Counted from the stretch's first letter, positions 1 to 12,379 are shown. The stretch is DNA of 64,000 nt from Stramonita haemastoma (GCA_030674155.1 CM060329.1:18769211-18833210), one strand, 5' to 3'. The notes: generated from the letters alone by a model not told the origin. Translations and numbers: made by a program.

Positions 1-245
1 TACAGAATTTTGCCAGGGACAACCTCTTGGTTCCATGGGTTCTTTTGTGTGCGCTAGATAATGATGTGTGACACACGGGTCCTCGCTGTATTGTCTCATT
101 CGGAAGACTAGCAACCAGACTACACTCATGGTCTAATGGATGGGGGAAAAGTTTTGGGCCCAAACGGGATTCGAACCAAATAACACTCCGACCCGGACTT
201 TTCGCTTTCTAGACAGGCGCTTACCTCTAGACCACCGATCCATGA
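1..245 (-). mobile_element. tRNA-derived SINE (family B), truncated by window edge
   Basis: Read on the minus strand, this begins with a tRNA-like head: an A-box-like 'tcggtggtctagaggtaa' and a B box 'ggttcgaatccc'. A conserved middle follows ('tgagac' then 'cgaggacccgtgtg'), then the 3' motif 'cctggcaaaattctgta'. The same order occurs on the plus strand at 23511-23935. It is a pol III-type non-coding retroelement mobilised by a LINE. The copy runs off the left edge, so its 3' end is not visible. Confidence 0.8.
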
Positions 246-2500
246 TAATCCATCCTTGCAACAGCACAGAAAAGAGGGCAGGAACGGCTAAGCGGCAAGA
301 ACAAAGAAAGTCAGGGTGAGGGTAGGAGAAAGTTCGAAGTGAAATTCAAGATTCATTTTTAAGGTGCGTGCGAGCTAGCACTTAGACCACAGACAACTTT
401 TTCCTCTGATCTTCTTGTGTGTGCAAAGTGATCTTACGTTTAAATAGGCCAGCCCATTATCTACTCTTGGCTGTAGCAGTTTAGCGTTAGGTATAACAAT
501 ATGAAAAGAATGATACAAATTATCTTGAAGGCAAAATATCAAAAGTAAGTATCTGAACTAAACAGATATAGATCTTTTTGGCCAGCTCTAGAAAAAAGCA
601 ACGAACAAGAAGAGGAACTTACCCTCTCTCAAAACAAAGCTATGCAGACAGACCTTCAAATCTGCCTCTGAAACTTTCTGTTTGACAATAGACACTGGAT
701 TGCAAACACAAAATAACTGCTTTAACTGTAAAAGCTCCGGCTGAATTGAGTGTTTAATATATCACATGTATAGACCACAAAAGAGAATTACAATTTGGCT
801 GACAAATCAATTCTGTACAGTTTTTCTCTGTAGATTATTCGAGGTTGAAATATGAAATCTTGCTTTAGTTTCTATTCAAAAGAAAACAAAATTCATTCAG
901 TGGGAGATTGTGTTGGAACTAGAAATGTTTATTAAAGGGAGTTTAACACAGGAAACAGAAATGGAATAAAAACAGACGTCTGTTGTATATCAGTGAAAAT
1001 AGAACTTTGTTAAGTCTATGTACATACAAACGCAATAACAAAGCTGATCTTGCCATGATGGCAGCAAAGAAATGAAGACGCGGATGTTGTATTGTAAAGT
1101 GGCTGTTATGGCGAATTAAGTGGACAGGCTTAGTGAATATGAAAAATCCTCTCCTGTTCTAGTAACTTCTTCCGGAGAAATACTGCGTAGTGCACTTGGT
1201 AAGGGAGATCTCATTTAACGCTCATTGCCTCATACTTTAATTGTCTTTTTCCGGGGAGGGGAGAGCCATGGTTTTATCTGCGGTGATATACACCGATGTG
1301 CTTAGCATTTCACAAATAATTTCCAGTTATTTCTGACTGGGTTTGCGCAGATGAACGCTTCAATCCAGTTGACGATAATAAAACCAAATAGCCACACTAC
1401 ACACAGACCCTAGATGAAAGGGAAAAGAAACTCTGGCCCCATAGATCAGCCGAAAATCAGAAACATGCAAAAGCTTGAACTCTACCAAACTTGCTTTTGT
1501 TGTCTCTCTTTTAAAACGGAAATTTTGTGAAAATATTTAAAAGATATCAAAACTTGTTTTTTCTACCAGTTCTTATATGATATATGATAACATCAAAAAC
1601 AAAACAAAAGATTGATGTCTTTCAAAAATAAATGAAATGTGATCTACATGAAATAAGCCAACGCATGACGATTTGACAGGTCTTTTTTTTAGCCCTTAAC
1701 AAGTATAAAAACCAACATTTGGTTGGTAAGAGGCCACCACAAACTGCTTCAAACGGGTGATGAAAAGAACAAGAAAACAAACAAGAAAACAAACAAGAAA
1801 CTAACTCAGAAGAACATTCTTTGATCTGACAGGTAAATACATGACATGTGTATTTAATGTTTCATGTTTGTGCTGTATAATATAACTTATTCATGATTGA
1901 AAGAGAAGTCGCGCCTCAGATAAATTTCCACTCAGAAAAGATGGAAACAAACATGTCAGTTAGATGATTGTCTTCTTCCTACAATTTTCAAACACAGGAA
2001 TTTCAAAAACACTGTTAAGACTTGCTTATCTCAAGAAAGCAAACACTGGATTCAACTAATCAACCTACAGTAGAATGTACTGGAGGGAGTTGTGCTGCTG
2101 AGTGTGACTTCATGTGCACACTTGTGATGAAAAGGTAGGAAAAGAAAGATGTTTCCTGGGACACTCAAACACTTTATAAAAGAATGACTGTGAGGTCTCG
2201 CAAGGTTGCAGTTCCTTATTGCTACTACCAAAACAACACACCTGAAACAAGAACGTAAATCCAGAGATATGCAGATTCAGCTGGGTACAAATAATCAATG
2301 AAAAACGCTCACAGCTAATAACTACATCTTTGTCTGCCTTGATTTAAAAACAATAAGCTTCTTTCAATGGTTTTATGTCCAGCTCATCATAGGGAACAAA
2401 ATAGAGAGTATGCAATCGTAAACAAGATAATCAAAGACCCTACAACATAATTATATAACCGCATTTCTGTGTCATTTGAGTCTCTATTACTGGAATATTA
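246..2500. other. AT-rich intergenic DNA, no feature recognised
   Basis: I see no coding frame with recognisable protein motifs, no SINE head and no tandem array. Short poly-A/T runs and a minor 'aacaagaaaacaa' repetition near 1770-1800 are all that stand out. Confidence 0.5.
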
Positions 2501-3130
2501 TGCGACACAAAAGCCATTATCATCTGAGTGTTGGTAGTAATGGTAGTAGTAGTGGTGGTAGTGGCGGTGGTGGTGTTGGTACCAGTAGTATGACTGTTGA
2601 TGCTATATTATGACCATTAATTACACTTATGATTCTCATTCTTATCACTATAATGTGTCTTGTTATGATTATTTTTGTTATCCTTTTTTATTATAGTTAT
2701 TCTCATCATTATCATCATAATTATTATTGTGATCTATACTGTTATTGGAGGTGGTTGTGGTACTGTAGTGTTGCTGCTTTTGTTGTTCTTGTTATTCGTA
2801 TTTTTGTTATCATTACTCATCTGTTGTTGTTATCTGAACATTTCCCAATGGAGGTCAATGCAGAAAACAGCGTGGAAGAATGACTGAAAGTGAAAAATAG
2901 CTAGAAGGAAAGAAGATCAGAGAGTCCCTATCAAAATGGCTACCTGTACGGACAGACATAAAAAAAATTATATCTGGTTCCGTCTCTATTGGTTTTTTTT
3001 TACCTGCCAGCTGATTGATGTCTGCCGCTGCCTTTGATGTCTGATGACTTTGCGACAGACACGTGTTATTTGAGAAGGTAAGGTGATCTCCCTGGGTGTA
3101 CGTTTATGTTTAGCTGCATTTGAAGTGCAA
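2501..3130. repeat. Degenerate triplet-rich tract and AT-rich DNA
   Basis: From about 2525 to 2600 the sequence is built of ggt/agt triplets. From about 2630 to 2830 it is built of att/atc/gtt triplets. These give open frames that read as hydrophobic or valine/isoleucine-rich peptides on the plus strand, which I treat as low-complexity translation. The rest to 3130 holds nothing recognised. Confidence 0.55.
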
Positions 3131-3744
3131 GTGAGAGAGAGAGAGAAGGTGAGAGAGAGAGTGTGTGTGTGTGTGTTGTTGTTGTTGTTGTTGTTGTCTT
3201 CATTTAACTCTTTTTTTAATTATTTTTATACTTCAAGTGATATTAGATGAGTGTGTGCGTGTGTCGTGCGTGTGTGCGTGTGTGTATGCTATGTGTGTGG
3301 GGGAAGGGGGTAAGAGGCTATGGTGTGTGTGTATGTTTACCAGTCTGTAAATACACATTCACAGCAAAACAGATCTTTGTAAAGTAAATTTAAACAGTCA
3401 AAAAAAAGCCTTGGGCATGATAAACCTCTCTCTCTCTCTGTCTCTATTTTACCTATCTATTCATCAATCTATTTTTCTCTGCCTCTCCCTTTCTCCTCCT
3501 CCTCTTCCTCATCACCTTCCTCTTCTTTTCCCCTCTCTCCCTACCACCCCCCTTCACCTAATCCTTTTCAACCCCCAATCTTTTTTGTGTGTGCTACTCA
3601 CTATTCCTGGTTCGTGATCATGCAGAATACATCGCGCGCTGAGGGAAAAAGAAAGGGGAAAGAAAGACGGAGATCCAAGAGCAAGCTAGCTAGGATGCGG
3701 CACTGATGCATCGATTCAACACAACATGCAGATCTTGTGCCACG
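3131..3744. repeat. (GA)n-(GT)n-(GTT)n compound microsatellite and CT-rich tract
   Basis: A (GA)n, (GT)n, (GTT)n succession fills 3131-3197. GT-rich DNA follows to about 3345, and a pyrimidine-rich CT/CCT tract runs from 3428 to 3590. No gene is seen. Confidence 0.85.
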
Positions 3745-3960
3745 GCAGCCAATTATCTTCCAAATATCCCCTTAATCTACGCCATACTTCACCGACAGAT
3801 CAAAAGTCTTACGAGCCTTCACCAGAGCGTCTACACAGGAACAAAAAACATATCCGTCAGCAAGGGGAAAATGGAGTCTCTGAACTAAAACCCACTGACA
3901 TCAAAGAGTGCATAAACAAGTGAACTGACCTGACAAGCTGTATCCCAACGGTGGAAGGCG
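3745..3960 (+). repeat. Dispersed repeat family C, copy 1
   Basis: This copy shares an ordered set of motifs with copies near 4823, 7373, 19465, 31340 and 46470. They are 'agccaattatcttcc', 'gatcaaaagtcttacgagcc', 'acacaggaacaaaaaacata', 'ggggaaaatggagtctctga' and 'aacaagtgaactgacct'. I cannot assign a class: no tRNA-like head, no coding potential and no clear terminal inverted repeat. It could be a MITE or a retroelement fragment. Confidence 0.75.
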
Positions 3961-4269
3961 ACTTGTGTGTTTGTTTGTGGGGGAGGGGAGTGTAACCAGG
4001 TGTGTGTTTAGAGGTGGGGAGGGGCTGTGTTTACAACAAACTGTCTAGTAAAAGCAGGTCAATAAAGTCTGCTTTCTACCTGACATTGTGTTTGTAGCCT
4101 TTTTTTTGAAAAATATATATTTAAGACTAGTTTGGATTGTATTGCAGGATTATTTATGCAGGAGCTGCATTATTGTTGTAATGGAAAACTTGACACAATT
4201 AAAAAACAACAACTTTAGACAGAAGAGTTGTGAATACACATGAATCTGCAGGCCTCTTGGAGGTGGGTG
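3961..4269. other. Intergenic, no feature recognised
   Basis: G-rich and AT-rich DNA between a family C copy and a microsatellite. Nothing recognised. Confidence 0.5.
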
Positions 4270-4449
4270 TGGTGTTGTGTGTGTGTGTGTGTGTTGTGTG
4301 TGTGTGTTGTGTGTGTGTGTGTGTGTGTGTGTGGTGTGTTGTGTGTGTATGCGTGTGTGTGTGTATGTGTGTGGGGGAGGGAGAGAGAGTGAGAGGGATG
4401 AGAGAGAGAGAGATGGTGAGGAGGAGAGAGAGAGAGAGAGATAGAGGAT

Positions 4450-4519
<70 letters not shown>

Positions 4520-4533
4520 GTGTGTGTGTGGTT
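4270..4533. repeat. (GT)n-(GA)n-(GT)n compound microsatellite
   Basis: Interrupted GT dinucleotides, a GA block at about 4380-4442, then an almost pure (GT)n of roughly 70 bp. Open frames here translate as Cys-Val or Thr-His repeats and are not genes. Confidence 0.95.
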
Positions 4534-4722
4534 GCTTTGTTTTATCTTTTCTTTATCGTTTCCACTTTCTGTTGGATGGGATTTCATAGACTCTCTACAA
4601 ACTTAATTCATCCAAAATGTAATCCTATCCACAAAAAGTTTCTGTGCTGTTTGAACAATAGACAGTTGTGAACTGCTGGACTGAAGAACAACGAGGTACA
4701 TTTTTAAGCAAGAAACAAGATC

Positions 4723-4766
<44 letters not shown>
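4723..4766. repeat. (TA)n microsatellite
   Basis: About 20 TA dinucleotides in a row. Confidence 0.95.
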
Positions 4767-4767
<1 letters not shown>

Positions 4768-4822
4768 CATTTTCTGCATCGATTACATAAACATTCTACA
4801 AAACATGGGATCCCTGAAAAAG

Positions 4823-5045
4823 TCAGCCATTTATCTCCGAAATGTTTCTTAATCTACGCCATTTTTTCCGCCGATCAAAAGTCTTACGGGTTTTCACCAG
4901 AGCCTCTCACAGGAACACAAACGTATCGGGATGCTGACGTCAGTGAGGGAAAAATGGAGTCCCTGAACTAAACTCCATTGACATCAAAGAATCCATAAGC
5001 AAGTGAACTGACCTTACACGCTGAATCACAACAGATGAAGGATAC
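4823..5045 (+). repeat. Dispersed repeat family C, copy 2
   Basis: Same order of motifs as the copy at 3745, in the same orientation and about 0.9 kb away: 'agccatttatctccg', 'gatcaaaagtcttacgg', 'gctgacgtcagtgaggg', 'aatggagtccctgaacta' and 'aagtgaactgaccttac'. Divergence between the two copies is visible, so this is not a recent tandem duplication. Confidence 0.75.
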
Positions 5046-5388
<343 letters not shown>

Positions 5389-5404
5389 CGCTGTAACACG
5401 CTGT

Positions 5405-5433
5405 AATTGTACATGTATATTACATGTACAATT
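5405..5433. repeat. Perfect 29-bp palindrome
   Basis: Arms of 13 bp ('aattgtacatgta' and its exact complement) flank a 3-base 'tat' loop. It follows a doubled 'cacgctgtaa'. It could be a hairpin or a terminal remnant of a small element, and no function is claimed. Confidence 0.85.
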
Positions 5434-5550
5434 TTTGATAGATAGTGGTGGATTGATGTTTTCGGTTGTTTATTTCATTTTGTTCTCTTGCTTGCTCCTT
5501 ATCTACTAACGCTTTTCTTTTTTTTCCATAATCAAAATTTTTTATTGTGA

Positions 5551-5767
5551 CTTCTGATTTTTGTCTTCTGAAAGAGTGCATTTTATTACCTTATCATATA
5601 TAGTGTCCTTTATTCTTGTGTGTTGTTTGGTACTGCGTAAAGTCTTATTGTTTAGTATATTTTCAACTTGATGTATCCCTGAAAAGGGCGGGGACTGGAT
5701 GTAAAAAAGCACACGAGTGCTTATCTATTATCCTCGAATAAAAGACTTTGCCTTGCCTTGCCTTGCT
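5551..5767 (+). mobile_element. Tail-I retroelement 3' end, copy 1 (candidate partner-LINE 3' UTR)
   Basis: Nearly the same 215 bp recurs at 13338-13584. Both contain 'accttaccatatatagtg'-like DNA, 'tgtttggtactgcgtaaag', 'tgtatccctgaaaagggc', then 'ggggactggatgtaaa' and 'gcacacgagtgctta', and end in (CCTTG)n. The last 60 bp before the CCTTG tail match the 3' tail of SINE-A copies at 16443, 24991 and 52063, whereas the upstream 150 bp are absent from those SINEs. A LINE and its dependent SINE commonly share a 3' end, so this is inferred to be a 5'-truncated copy of the partner LINE. Confidence 0.6.
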
Positions 5768-5768
5768 T

Positions 5769-6341
<573 letters not shown>

Positions 6342-6452
6342 TTTTCTGTTTTTACTTTACTTTGGTTTTATTTATTTGAAATATCTTAAAACTGAAGCTG
6401 GCTGGTATTTTTTTTCTACAATCTAGTGTCAATCATAGAAATGAGATTACTT

Positions 6453-7070
6453 GGCACCAGATAGAGGCACAAGGCACCAGATAGAAGCACAAGATACCAG
6501 ATAGAAGCACAGGAGACCAGATAGAAGCACAAGATACCAGATAGAAGCACAAGATACCAGATAGAAGCACAAGATACCGGATAGAAGCACAAAGCACCGG
6601 ATAGAAGCACAAAGCACCAGATAGAAGCACAGGAGACCAGATAGAAGCACAAGGCACCAGATAGAAGCACAGGAGACCAGATAGAAGCACAAGGCACCAG
6701 ATAGAAGCACAAGGCACCAGATAGAAGCACAAGCACCAGATAGAAGCACAGGAGACCAGATAGAAGCACAAGGCACCAGATAGAAGCACAAGGCACCAGA
6801 TAGAAGCATAAGGCACCAGATAGAAGCACAAGGCACCTGACAGAAGCACAAGGCACCAGACAGAAGGACAGGATACCAGACAGAAGGACAGGACACCAGA
6901 CAGAAGGCCAAGGCACCAGACAGAGGGACAGGACACCAGACAGAAGGACAGGATACCAAACAGAAGGCCAAGGCACCAGTCAGAAGGACAGGACACCAGA
7001 CAGAAGGACAGGATACCAGACAGAAGGACAGGATACCAGACAGGACAAGGCACCAGACAGACGGACAAGG
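6453..7070. repeat. 20-bp minisatellite, about 31 units, two unit types
   Basis: The unit is about 'caccagatagaagcacaagg' (20 bp, with a rare 19-bp unit). From 6453 to about 6838 the units carry 'agatagaagcac'. From there to 7070 they carry 'agacagaaggac' or 'agacagaaggcc'. The unit lacks minus-strand stops and 20 is not a multiple of 3, so all three minus frames stay open for 180-220 codons and repeat every 20 residues. These are artefactual proteins. Confidence 0.95.
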
Positions 7071-7372
7071 ACAACCTATCAACAACAATCATTTTCCACA
7101 GGTAGCAACACTGCTAAAAAAAAGAGCAATCTTCGAAAGCAGACTTTGTAAGGAAACGATGGGGGTGGGAAACAAAGTCCAGGAATAAGCTCTGCCACGA
7201 TCCATATTATCCACATCCTCTCCATACGGTGCATGGATGCACTAATCTCCCCGACCATACCAGCCCTGACCAAAGGCAGCTGGTAATTTCAGTGATGTCT
7301 CCTCGATCTGCTTCATCCGAGATAAAAGCCCAAGACCTTTCATGTCACCCTCTACACTGAAACAACAACATA
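7071..7372. other. Intergenic, no feature recognised
   Basis: Unique-looking sequence between a minisatellite and a family C copy. No motif recognised. Confidence 0.5.
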
Positions 7373-7565
7373 CTTTACCACCAGATCAAAAGTCTTACGA
7401 GCCTTCACGAGAGCGTCTACACAGGCACAAAAAAAACATATCCGGAGCCTAAAGTCAGTGGGGGAAAAATGGGGTCTCTAAAATAAAATCTGTTGACTTC
7501 AAAGCGTCCCCAAACAAGTGGATGGAACTTAGATGCTGTTACCAGAGTGGATGAAAATCGGATGC
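7373..7565 (+). repeat. Dispersed repeat family C, copy 3
   Basis: Carries 'accagatcaaaagtcttacg', 'acacaggcacaaaaaaa', 'gggggaaaaatggggtctct' and 'aaacaagtggatgg' in the family C order. The 5' part seen in the 19465 copy is missing. Confidence 0.7.
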
Positions 7566-7806
7566 TCAAGATTCGTGTCCTGTTCATTTCAACTTAAGAA
7601 TGGTCAGAATGTGTGGATACCAAATTGTGTTAGAAAAGTCTCTGTTTTTTTTCGTTATAGATCACATAACCAAGAACAATAAATTGGTTATCCACGTTTG
7701 TTGTTAGTTGCGAGTAGACCGCAATCGCAATCAGACAATATTATATGGTGGTTCCTCCATTCATCTGGGTATCCATTAGTCATTGGTTTACTGGTACATG
7801 GTGTCA
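7566..7806. other. Intergenic, no feature recognised
   Basis: Nothing recognised before the (CA)n tract. Confidence 0.45.
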
Positions 7807-7807
7807 G

Positions 7808-7859
<52 letters not shown>

Positions 7860-7926
7860 CGCACACACGCACACACACAAACACACGCTCACACGCACGC
7901 GCGCACGTACACACATATGCATACAC
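7807..7926. repeat. (CA)n microsatellite with CG interruptions
   Basis: CA dinucleotides with interspersed 'cg', degenerating to 'acgcgcgcacgtac' at the right end. Confidence 0.95.
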
Positions 7927-8462
7927 ACCAACGTAATAATACTTATTACTTGCATTTCTTGTTAAATGTCTAAAAATAAATAGACAAACCGTTGAATCCA
8001 GGTGTTCAAGAATTACCAAAAAGAAAGTTAATGAGCAATTTCCTATACTCATGATCAGAACAAGTCCTTTCCTTTCCCTGCACTATCATTTACTGTTATT
8101 GACTACCAATGTTCGTGGTCAGCTCACATCAAGCATGCGCAGTATAAGGTTCTCTGCGTTTCCAAAGAGGAATATGTCGGTGAAGGACATTACTAAGATG
8201 CTCCGAATAGAAGAAGTACTTGCCATTCTCCATACAGAATGTCTTGAGAGACAAATTAGCTCTAGAGTTGGGAATAACTATCGGCCAAAGTTGTAAAGTA
8301 GTTAGTGCAATGGTCATCCTCGTGGAAGGCTGTGGCATTGAGTACTATCCAACGCATGCTTGTGGAATGTTTTGCCTTTCCAGGACCAAATGTGATTTCT
8401 GCAAGTTGGAAAACGCACAGTTGATTTTATGAACAGCAAGGGTGCATCGCACGCCCACATGC
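7927..8462. other. Intergenic, no feature recognised
   Basis: Overlapping frames of 60-80 codons occur on both strands, but none shows a protein motif or a typical exon structure. Confidence 0.45.
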
Positions 8463-8467
8463 ATGCA

Positions 8468-8518
<51 letters not shown>

Positions 8519-8546
8519 CCCGCACCCGCGTGCATGCCCGCACATG
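8463..8546. repeat. (CA)n microsatellite
   Basis: CA dinucleotides with short CG-containing flanks. Confidence 0.93.
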
Positions 8547-8730
8547 TAAATCTAGACTATTCACTGTTGGATGGTGCATAGACGATTAAAATTTGCATAC
8601 ACATGCATTTGTGCACACTCTTGGGATTGGGCAGAACCTTAGAACCACGCTGAAAAAACTGTGTCTAGACTATTGTCCTGAAATTGTTCTAACATTTCAT
8701 CCACTCGCCAGCTTGTCATTTTTTTCTACA

Positions 8731-8748
8731 TGTGTGTGTGTGTGTGTG

Positions 8749-8826
<78 letters not shown>

Positions 8827-8986
8827 GTGTGTGTATGCGTGCGTGCGTGTGTGTGTGTGTGCGTGTGCGCACGCCCACTAGTGTGTTTTGTGTGTGTGTA
8901 TTTGTGTGTGCGTGCGTACATGCATGATGCATGCGTGCGTGCGTGTGTGTGTGTGCGTGCGTGCGTGCGCGCGTGCGCACAAACAC
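8731..8986. repeat. (GT)n / (GTGC)n microsatellite
   Basis: Nearly pure (GT)n to about 8820, then interrupted GT and GTGC units ending in alternating GC/GT. Confidence 0.95.
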
Positions 8987-9235
8987 TTAAGCTCATCCAA
9001 GTATCTAGGTAATGAAAAACAAGAAAAATCAGCTAGGGACCAAAAAGAGGTCAGCTATGGCCTTGGATAAAACACACGGGGACACGCCCACTAAACTGCC
9101 CAAGAAACCACACAAACCCAGCGATCTGCAATTGCCCTGAGCCAAGGGAGTTCATTATTGCTTTTGTACTCCTTTTGATACACGTTGCACTATAGCAAGA
9201 ATGTACAAAAAAGAAACTTGCTTACACGTAGACAT

Positions 9236-9350
9236 GTACAGAAATGGAAAGAGGTCATGAGACGGACTTAGCAGGGATAACAGGGTTCCGAAAATAAAAT
9301 CACTGACGTCGTAAATTTATTGACAAAAGTGCACTGGCTCTGTGAGATGT
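9236..9350 (+). repeat. Possible family C fragment
   Basis: The stretch with 'cgaaaataaaatcactgacg' and 'ttgacaaaagtgcactgg' resembles the 3' half of family C in order and spacing, but similarity is low. It could be chance. Confidence 0.35.
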
Positions 9351-10107
9351 GATAGGGAACAAAACAGAAGACGATGATTAAAGACATGGAGATTTAAATG
9401 ACAAGAGTTGAGAATGACTAGAACAGAAAATGTCTCAATTGAATGTAGCACACAGTCTGCAAGGAAAGAAACGGGAAAACACACGGTAGCAAATGAAAGG
9501 AAAAGAAGGATGAATTCCTAAGAAGATGAAGCTGAATGTAACACTATTTATAGAAAGAGACGTATCCCAGCTTTCTTTTCTTAGTAAATTATTTTGTCTC
9601 TGTCCTTACAGGACCAGAGTTAGCTTTAAACTTGGAATACAAGTCAGCAACATAGAAAAAAGGTACGGAAAACAACACGAGGTGCTGATAAAATAAATGA
9701 TAGTGTGCCTTCTTCAATATCTCCGTGTCGTTTTGTGGTTTTGTTTTGGCGGGTTTTTTTTTTAAAGAGCAAAGTGTGTGGTGGGGGGGGGGGGGGGGGG
9801 AGGGATTAAACACAGAGACATCTCACACTCTGTCATTAATAATGAAAAAAGAACCTCTTGCACTCTGTTATCAATAAGCTCTGTCATCAATACAGAAAAA
9901 AAATACCTCTTACACTCTGCAGTGTCTATCTTTGTATAAGAAGAATCCAGGTGTGCATATCATTGAATCTGTAACTTTGGATAGTTGGCTTTTTCTCTGA
10001 GGTTAATAGGGATTGTCAAGGATTTTGACAATTCCAGCTATGGCAATACTCAATCAATATCTTCTTGTAGTAGATGTTTTGTAACGGTTTAAGTGTGTAC
10101 ACTGACA
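9351..10107. other. Intergenic with poly-G run
   Basis: An 18-20 base G run near 9781-9800 and a pair of similar 'tctgtcatcaat'/'tctgttatcaat' segments at 9820-9905 are visible. No gene is seen. Confidence 0.5.
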
Positions 10108-10397
10108 TAGGGAACGGGACAGCTCAGTGGTTAGAGCACACGCTTTCCACAAACCAATGTTAAGCAGCATCGAACGTGATTACCAAGTGGATGAGTGACC
10201 GTTTGAGCGCCTTGGCTTCAGTACAATACCCCAGTTCACCCAGCTGTAAATGGGTACCTGCCCTCTTTAGGGTCAAGGATGGTAAAGCAGTGATGGAGAG
10301 GAGATGGGCGCTGCCCTCAATATGCTGGACCCTGGAGAAGCAGAGGTCTCTGATGCGTCGCTCCCTTACGACCACATAGGTTATGGACCCCTTTACT
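10108..10397 (+). mobile_element. 5S rRNA-derived SINE with tRNA-like leader, copy 1
   Basis: A leader 'agctcagtggttagagc', which looks like a tRNA A box, comes first. The block at about 10154-10215 matches the internal control region of 5S rRNA: 'gttaagcagcatcgaacg', 'gattaccaagtggatg' and 'agtgaccgtttg'. A body shared with the copy at 53540 follows, with 'cagctgtaaatgggtacctg' and 'gtggagaagcagaggtctctg'-like sequence, ending near 'ggacccctttact'. 5S-derived SINEs are a known class (SINE3). The copy is diverged and is not a functional 5S gene. Confidence 0.8.
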
Positions 10398-10809
10398 GGC
10401 ATTGTTCTGTCTTTAAGTGTCTCCTTATCGCTCTGTCCACAATGTGAAGAAAGTGGGGCTTCAAATGCTGACGATCCAACGACGTCAATGACGTCATATA
10501 AGAAAATATGCGCATGTGGAAAAATCAGAAGAAAAAAAATTATGTAAGAAAAAAGGACGAGACCGAACTCCTTCAAATAAACAAAATAGATAAAACAAGA
10601 TGTCTTACAGTATTGATGGTATGATGTGGAGTGAAAAAAATTGTATCGTTAGAAAAAAAGAAAGCAGGAAAAAGAAATGGTATTTACGATATACGACTTC
10701 GGGAATAATACCTAAACATACCTCGCATTTTGATATGATCCAAATCACTGGTAAAGGATATGATGTGATGGGTAATGTTGGAAAAACTGACGACCATAAT
10801 AAATCTAGG
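10398..10809. other. Intergenic, no feature recognised
   Basis: AT-rich DNA between the 5S-type SINE and the 32-bp satellite. A 138-codon minus-strand frame overlaps the SINE and is not credible as a gene. Confidence 0.5.
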
Positions 10810-12205
10810 GACCCAAGTAATACTTTTATAAGAAATAAAGCAACTCAAGTAATATTTACATAAGAAATCTAGAAACCCAAGTAACACTTACATAAGAAAT
10901 CTAGCAACCCAAGTAACACTTACATAAGAAATCTAGCAACCCAAGTAACACTTACATAAGAAATCTAGCAACCCAAGTAACACTTACATAAGAAATCTAG
11001 CAACCCAAGTAACACTTACATAAGAAATCTAGCAACCCAAGTAACACTTACATAAGAAATCTAGCAACCCAAGTAACACTTACATAAGAAATCTAGCAAC
11101 CCAAGTAACACTTACATAAGAAATCTAGCAACCCAAGTAACACTTACATAAGAAATCTAGCAACCCAAGTAACACTTACATAAGAAATCTAGCAACCCAA
11201 GTAACACTTACATAAGAAATCTAGCAACCCAAGTAACACTTACATAAGAAATCTAGCAACCCAAGTAACACTTACATAAGAAATCTAGCAACCCAAGTAA
11301 CACTTACATAAGAAATCTAGCAACCCAAGTAACACTTACATAAGAAATCTAGCAACCCAAGTAACATGTAAGAAATCTAGCAACCCAAGTAACATGTAAG
11401 AAATCTAGCAACCCAAGTAACATGTAAGAAATCTAGCAACCCAAGTAACACTTACATAAGAAATCTAACAGCCCAAGTAACACTTACATAAGAAATCTAA
11501 CAGCCCAAGTAACACTTACATAAGAAATCTTACAGCCCAAGTAACACCTACATGAGAAATCTAACAGCCCAAGTAACACTTACATGAGAAATCTAACAGC
11601 CCAAGTAACACTTACATTAGAAATATAGCAACCCAAGAAACACTTACATTAGAAATATAGCAACCCAAGTAACACTTACATAAGAAATCTAACAGCCCAA
11701 GTAACACTTACATAAGAAATCAAGCAGCCCAAGTAACACTTACATAAGAAATCTAGCAACCCAAGTAACATGTAAGAAATCAAGCAACCCAAGTAACATG
11801 TAAGAAATCTAGCAACCCAAGTAACACTTACATAAGAAATCTAACAGCCCAAGTAACACTTACATAAGAAATCTAACAGCCCAAGTAACACTTACATTAG
11901 AAATATAGCAACCCAAGAAACACTTACATTAGAAATATAGCAACCCAAGTAACACTTACATAAGAAATCTAACAGCCCAAGTAACACTTACATAAGAAAT
12001 CAAGCAGCCCAAGTAACACTTACATTAGAAATCTAGCAACCCAAGAAACACTTACATTAGAAATATAGCAACCCAAGAAACACTTACATAAGAAATCTAG
12101 CAGCCCAAGTAACACTTATATAAGAAATCCAGCAACCCAAGTAACACTTATATAAGAAATCCAGCAACCCAAGTCATACTTACATAAGAGATCCAGCAGC
12201 TCAAA
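10810..12205. repeat. 32-bp satellite array, about 44 units
   Basis: The unit is cacttacataagaaatcta plus gcaacccaagta plus a, 32 bp in all. From about 10890 to 11360 some 15 units are identical. To the right, variants appear: a 28-bp unit with 'acatgtaag', 'aacagccc' units, 'ttagaaatatag' units and 'aagaaac' units. A run of about 135 bp at 11611 recurs exactly at 11891, an offset of 280 bp (seven 32-bp plus two 28-bp units). The left edge (10810-10890) and right edge (12100-12205) are the most diverged. Confidence 0.97.
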
Positions 12206-12379
12206 CAAAGAAAAGAATTAATTTTTATTACCGACAATGAAAGTTCCTAAGTACAGTTCCTGGACAAAAAAGAGACACAGCAAATTTAATGTTTGTAATA
12301 TTCATCCAACGCCAAATTTCTGTCCCAAAATTCTCGCATGCATCCTTCCAGATACGTTCTATTTCTACATACACACGGT
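12206..12379. other. Intergenic, no feature recognised
   Basis: Short unique-looking DNA between the satellite and a microsatellite. Confidence 0.4.

Noticed and set aside
4938..4945. 'tgacgtca' as a CRE regulatory site
   Set aside because: It is part of the family C repeat consensus, so it reflects element ancestry. No gene is nearby to regulate.
6416..7092. Three overlapping minus-strand proteins of 186-219 residues
   Set aside because: All three frames of a stop-free 20-bp minisatellite; residues repeat with a 20-residue period.
10810..12205. CRISPR-like array of regular repeats
   Set aside because: Units are directly adjacent with no unique spacers, and the sequence is eukaryotic. It is a tandem satellite.
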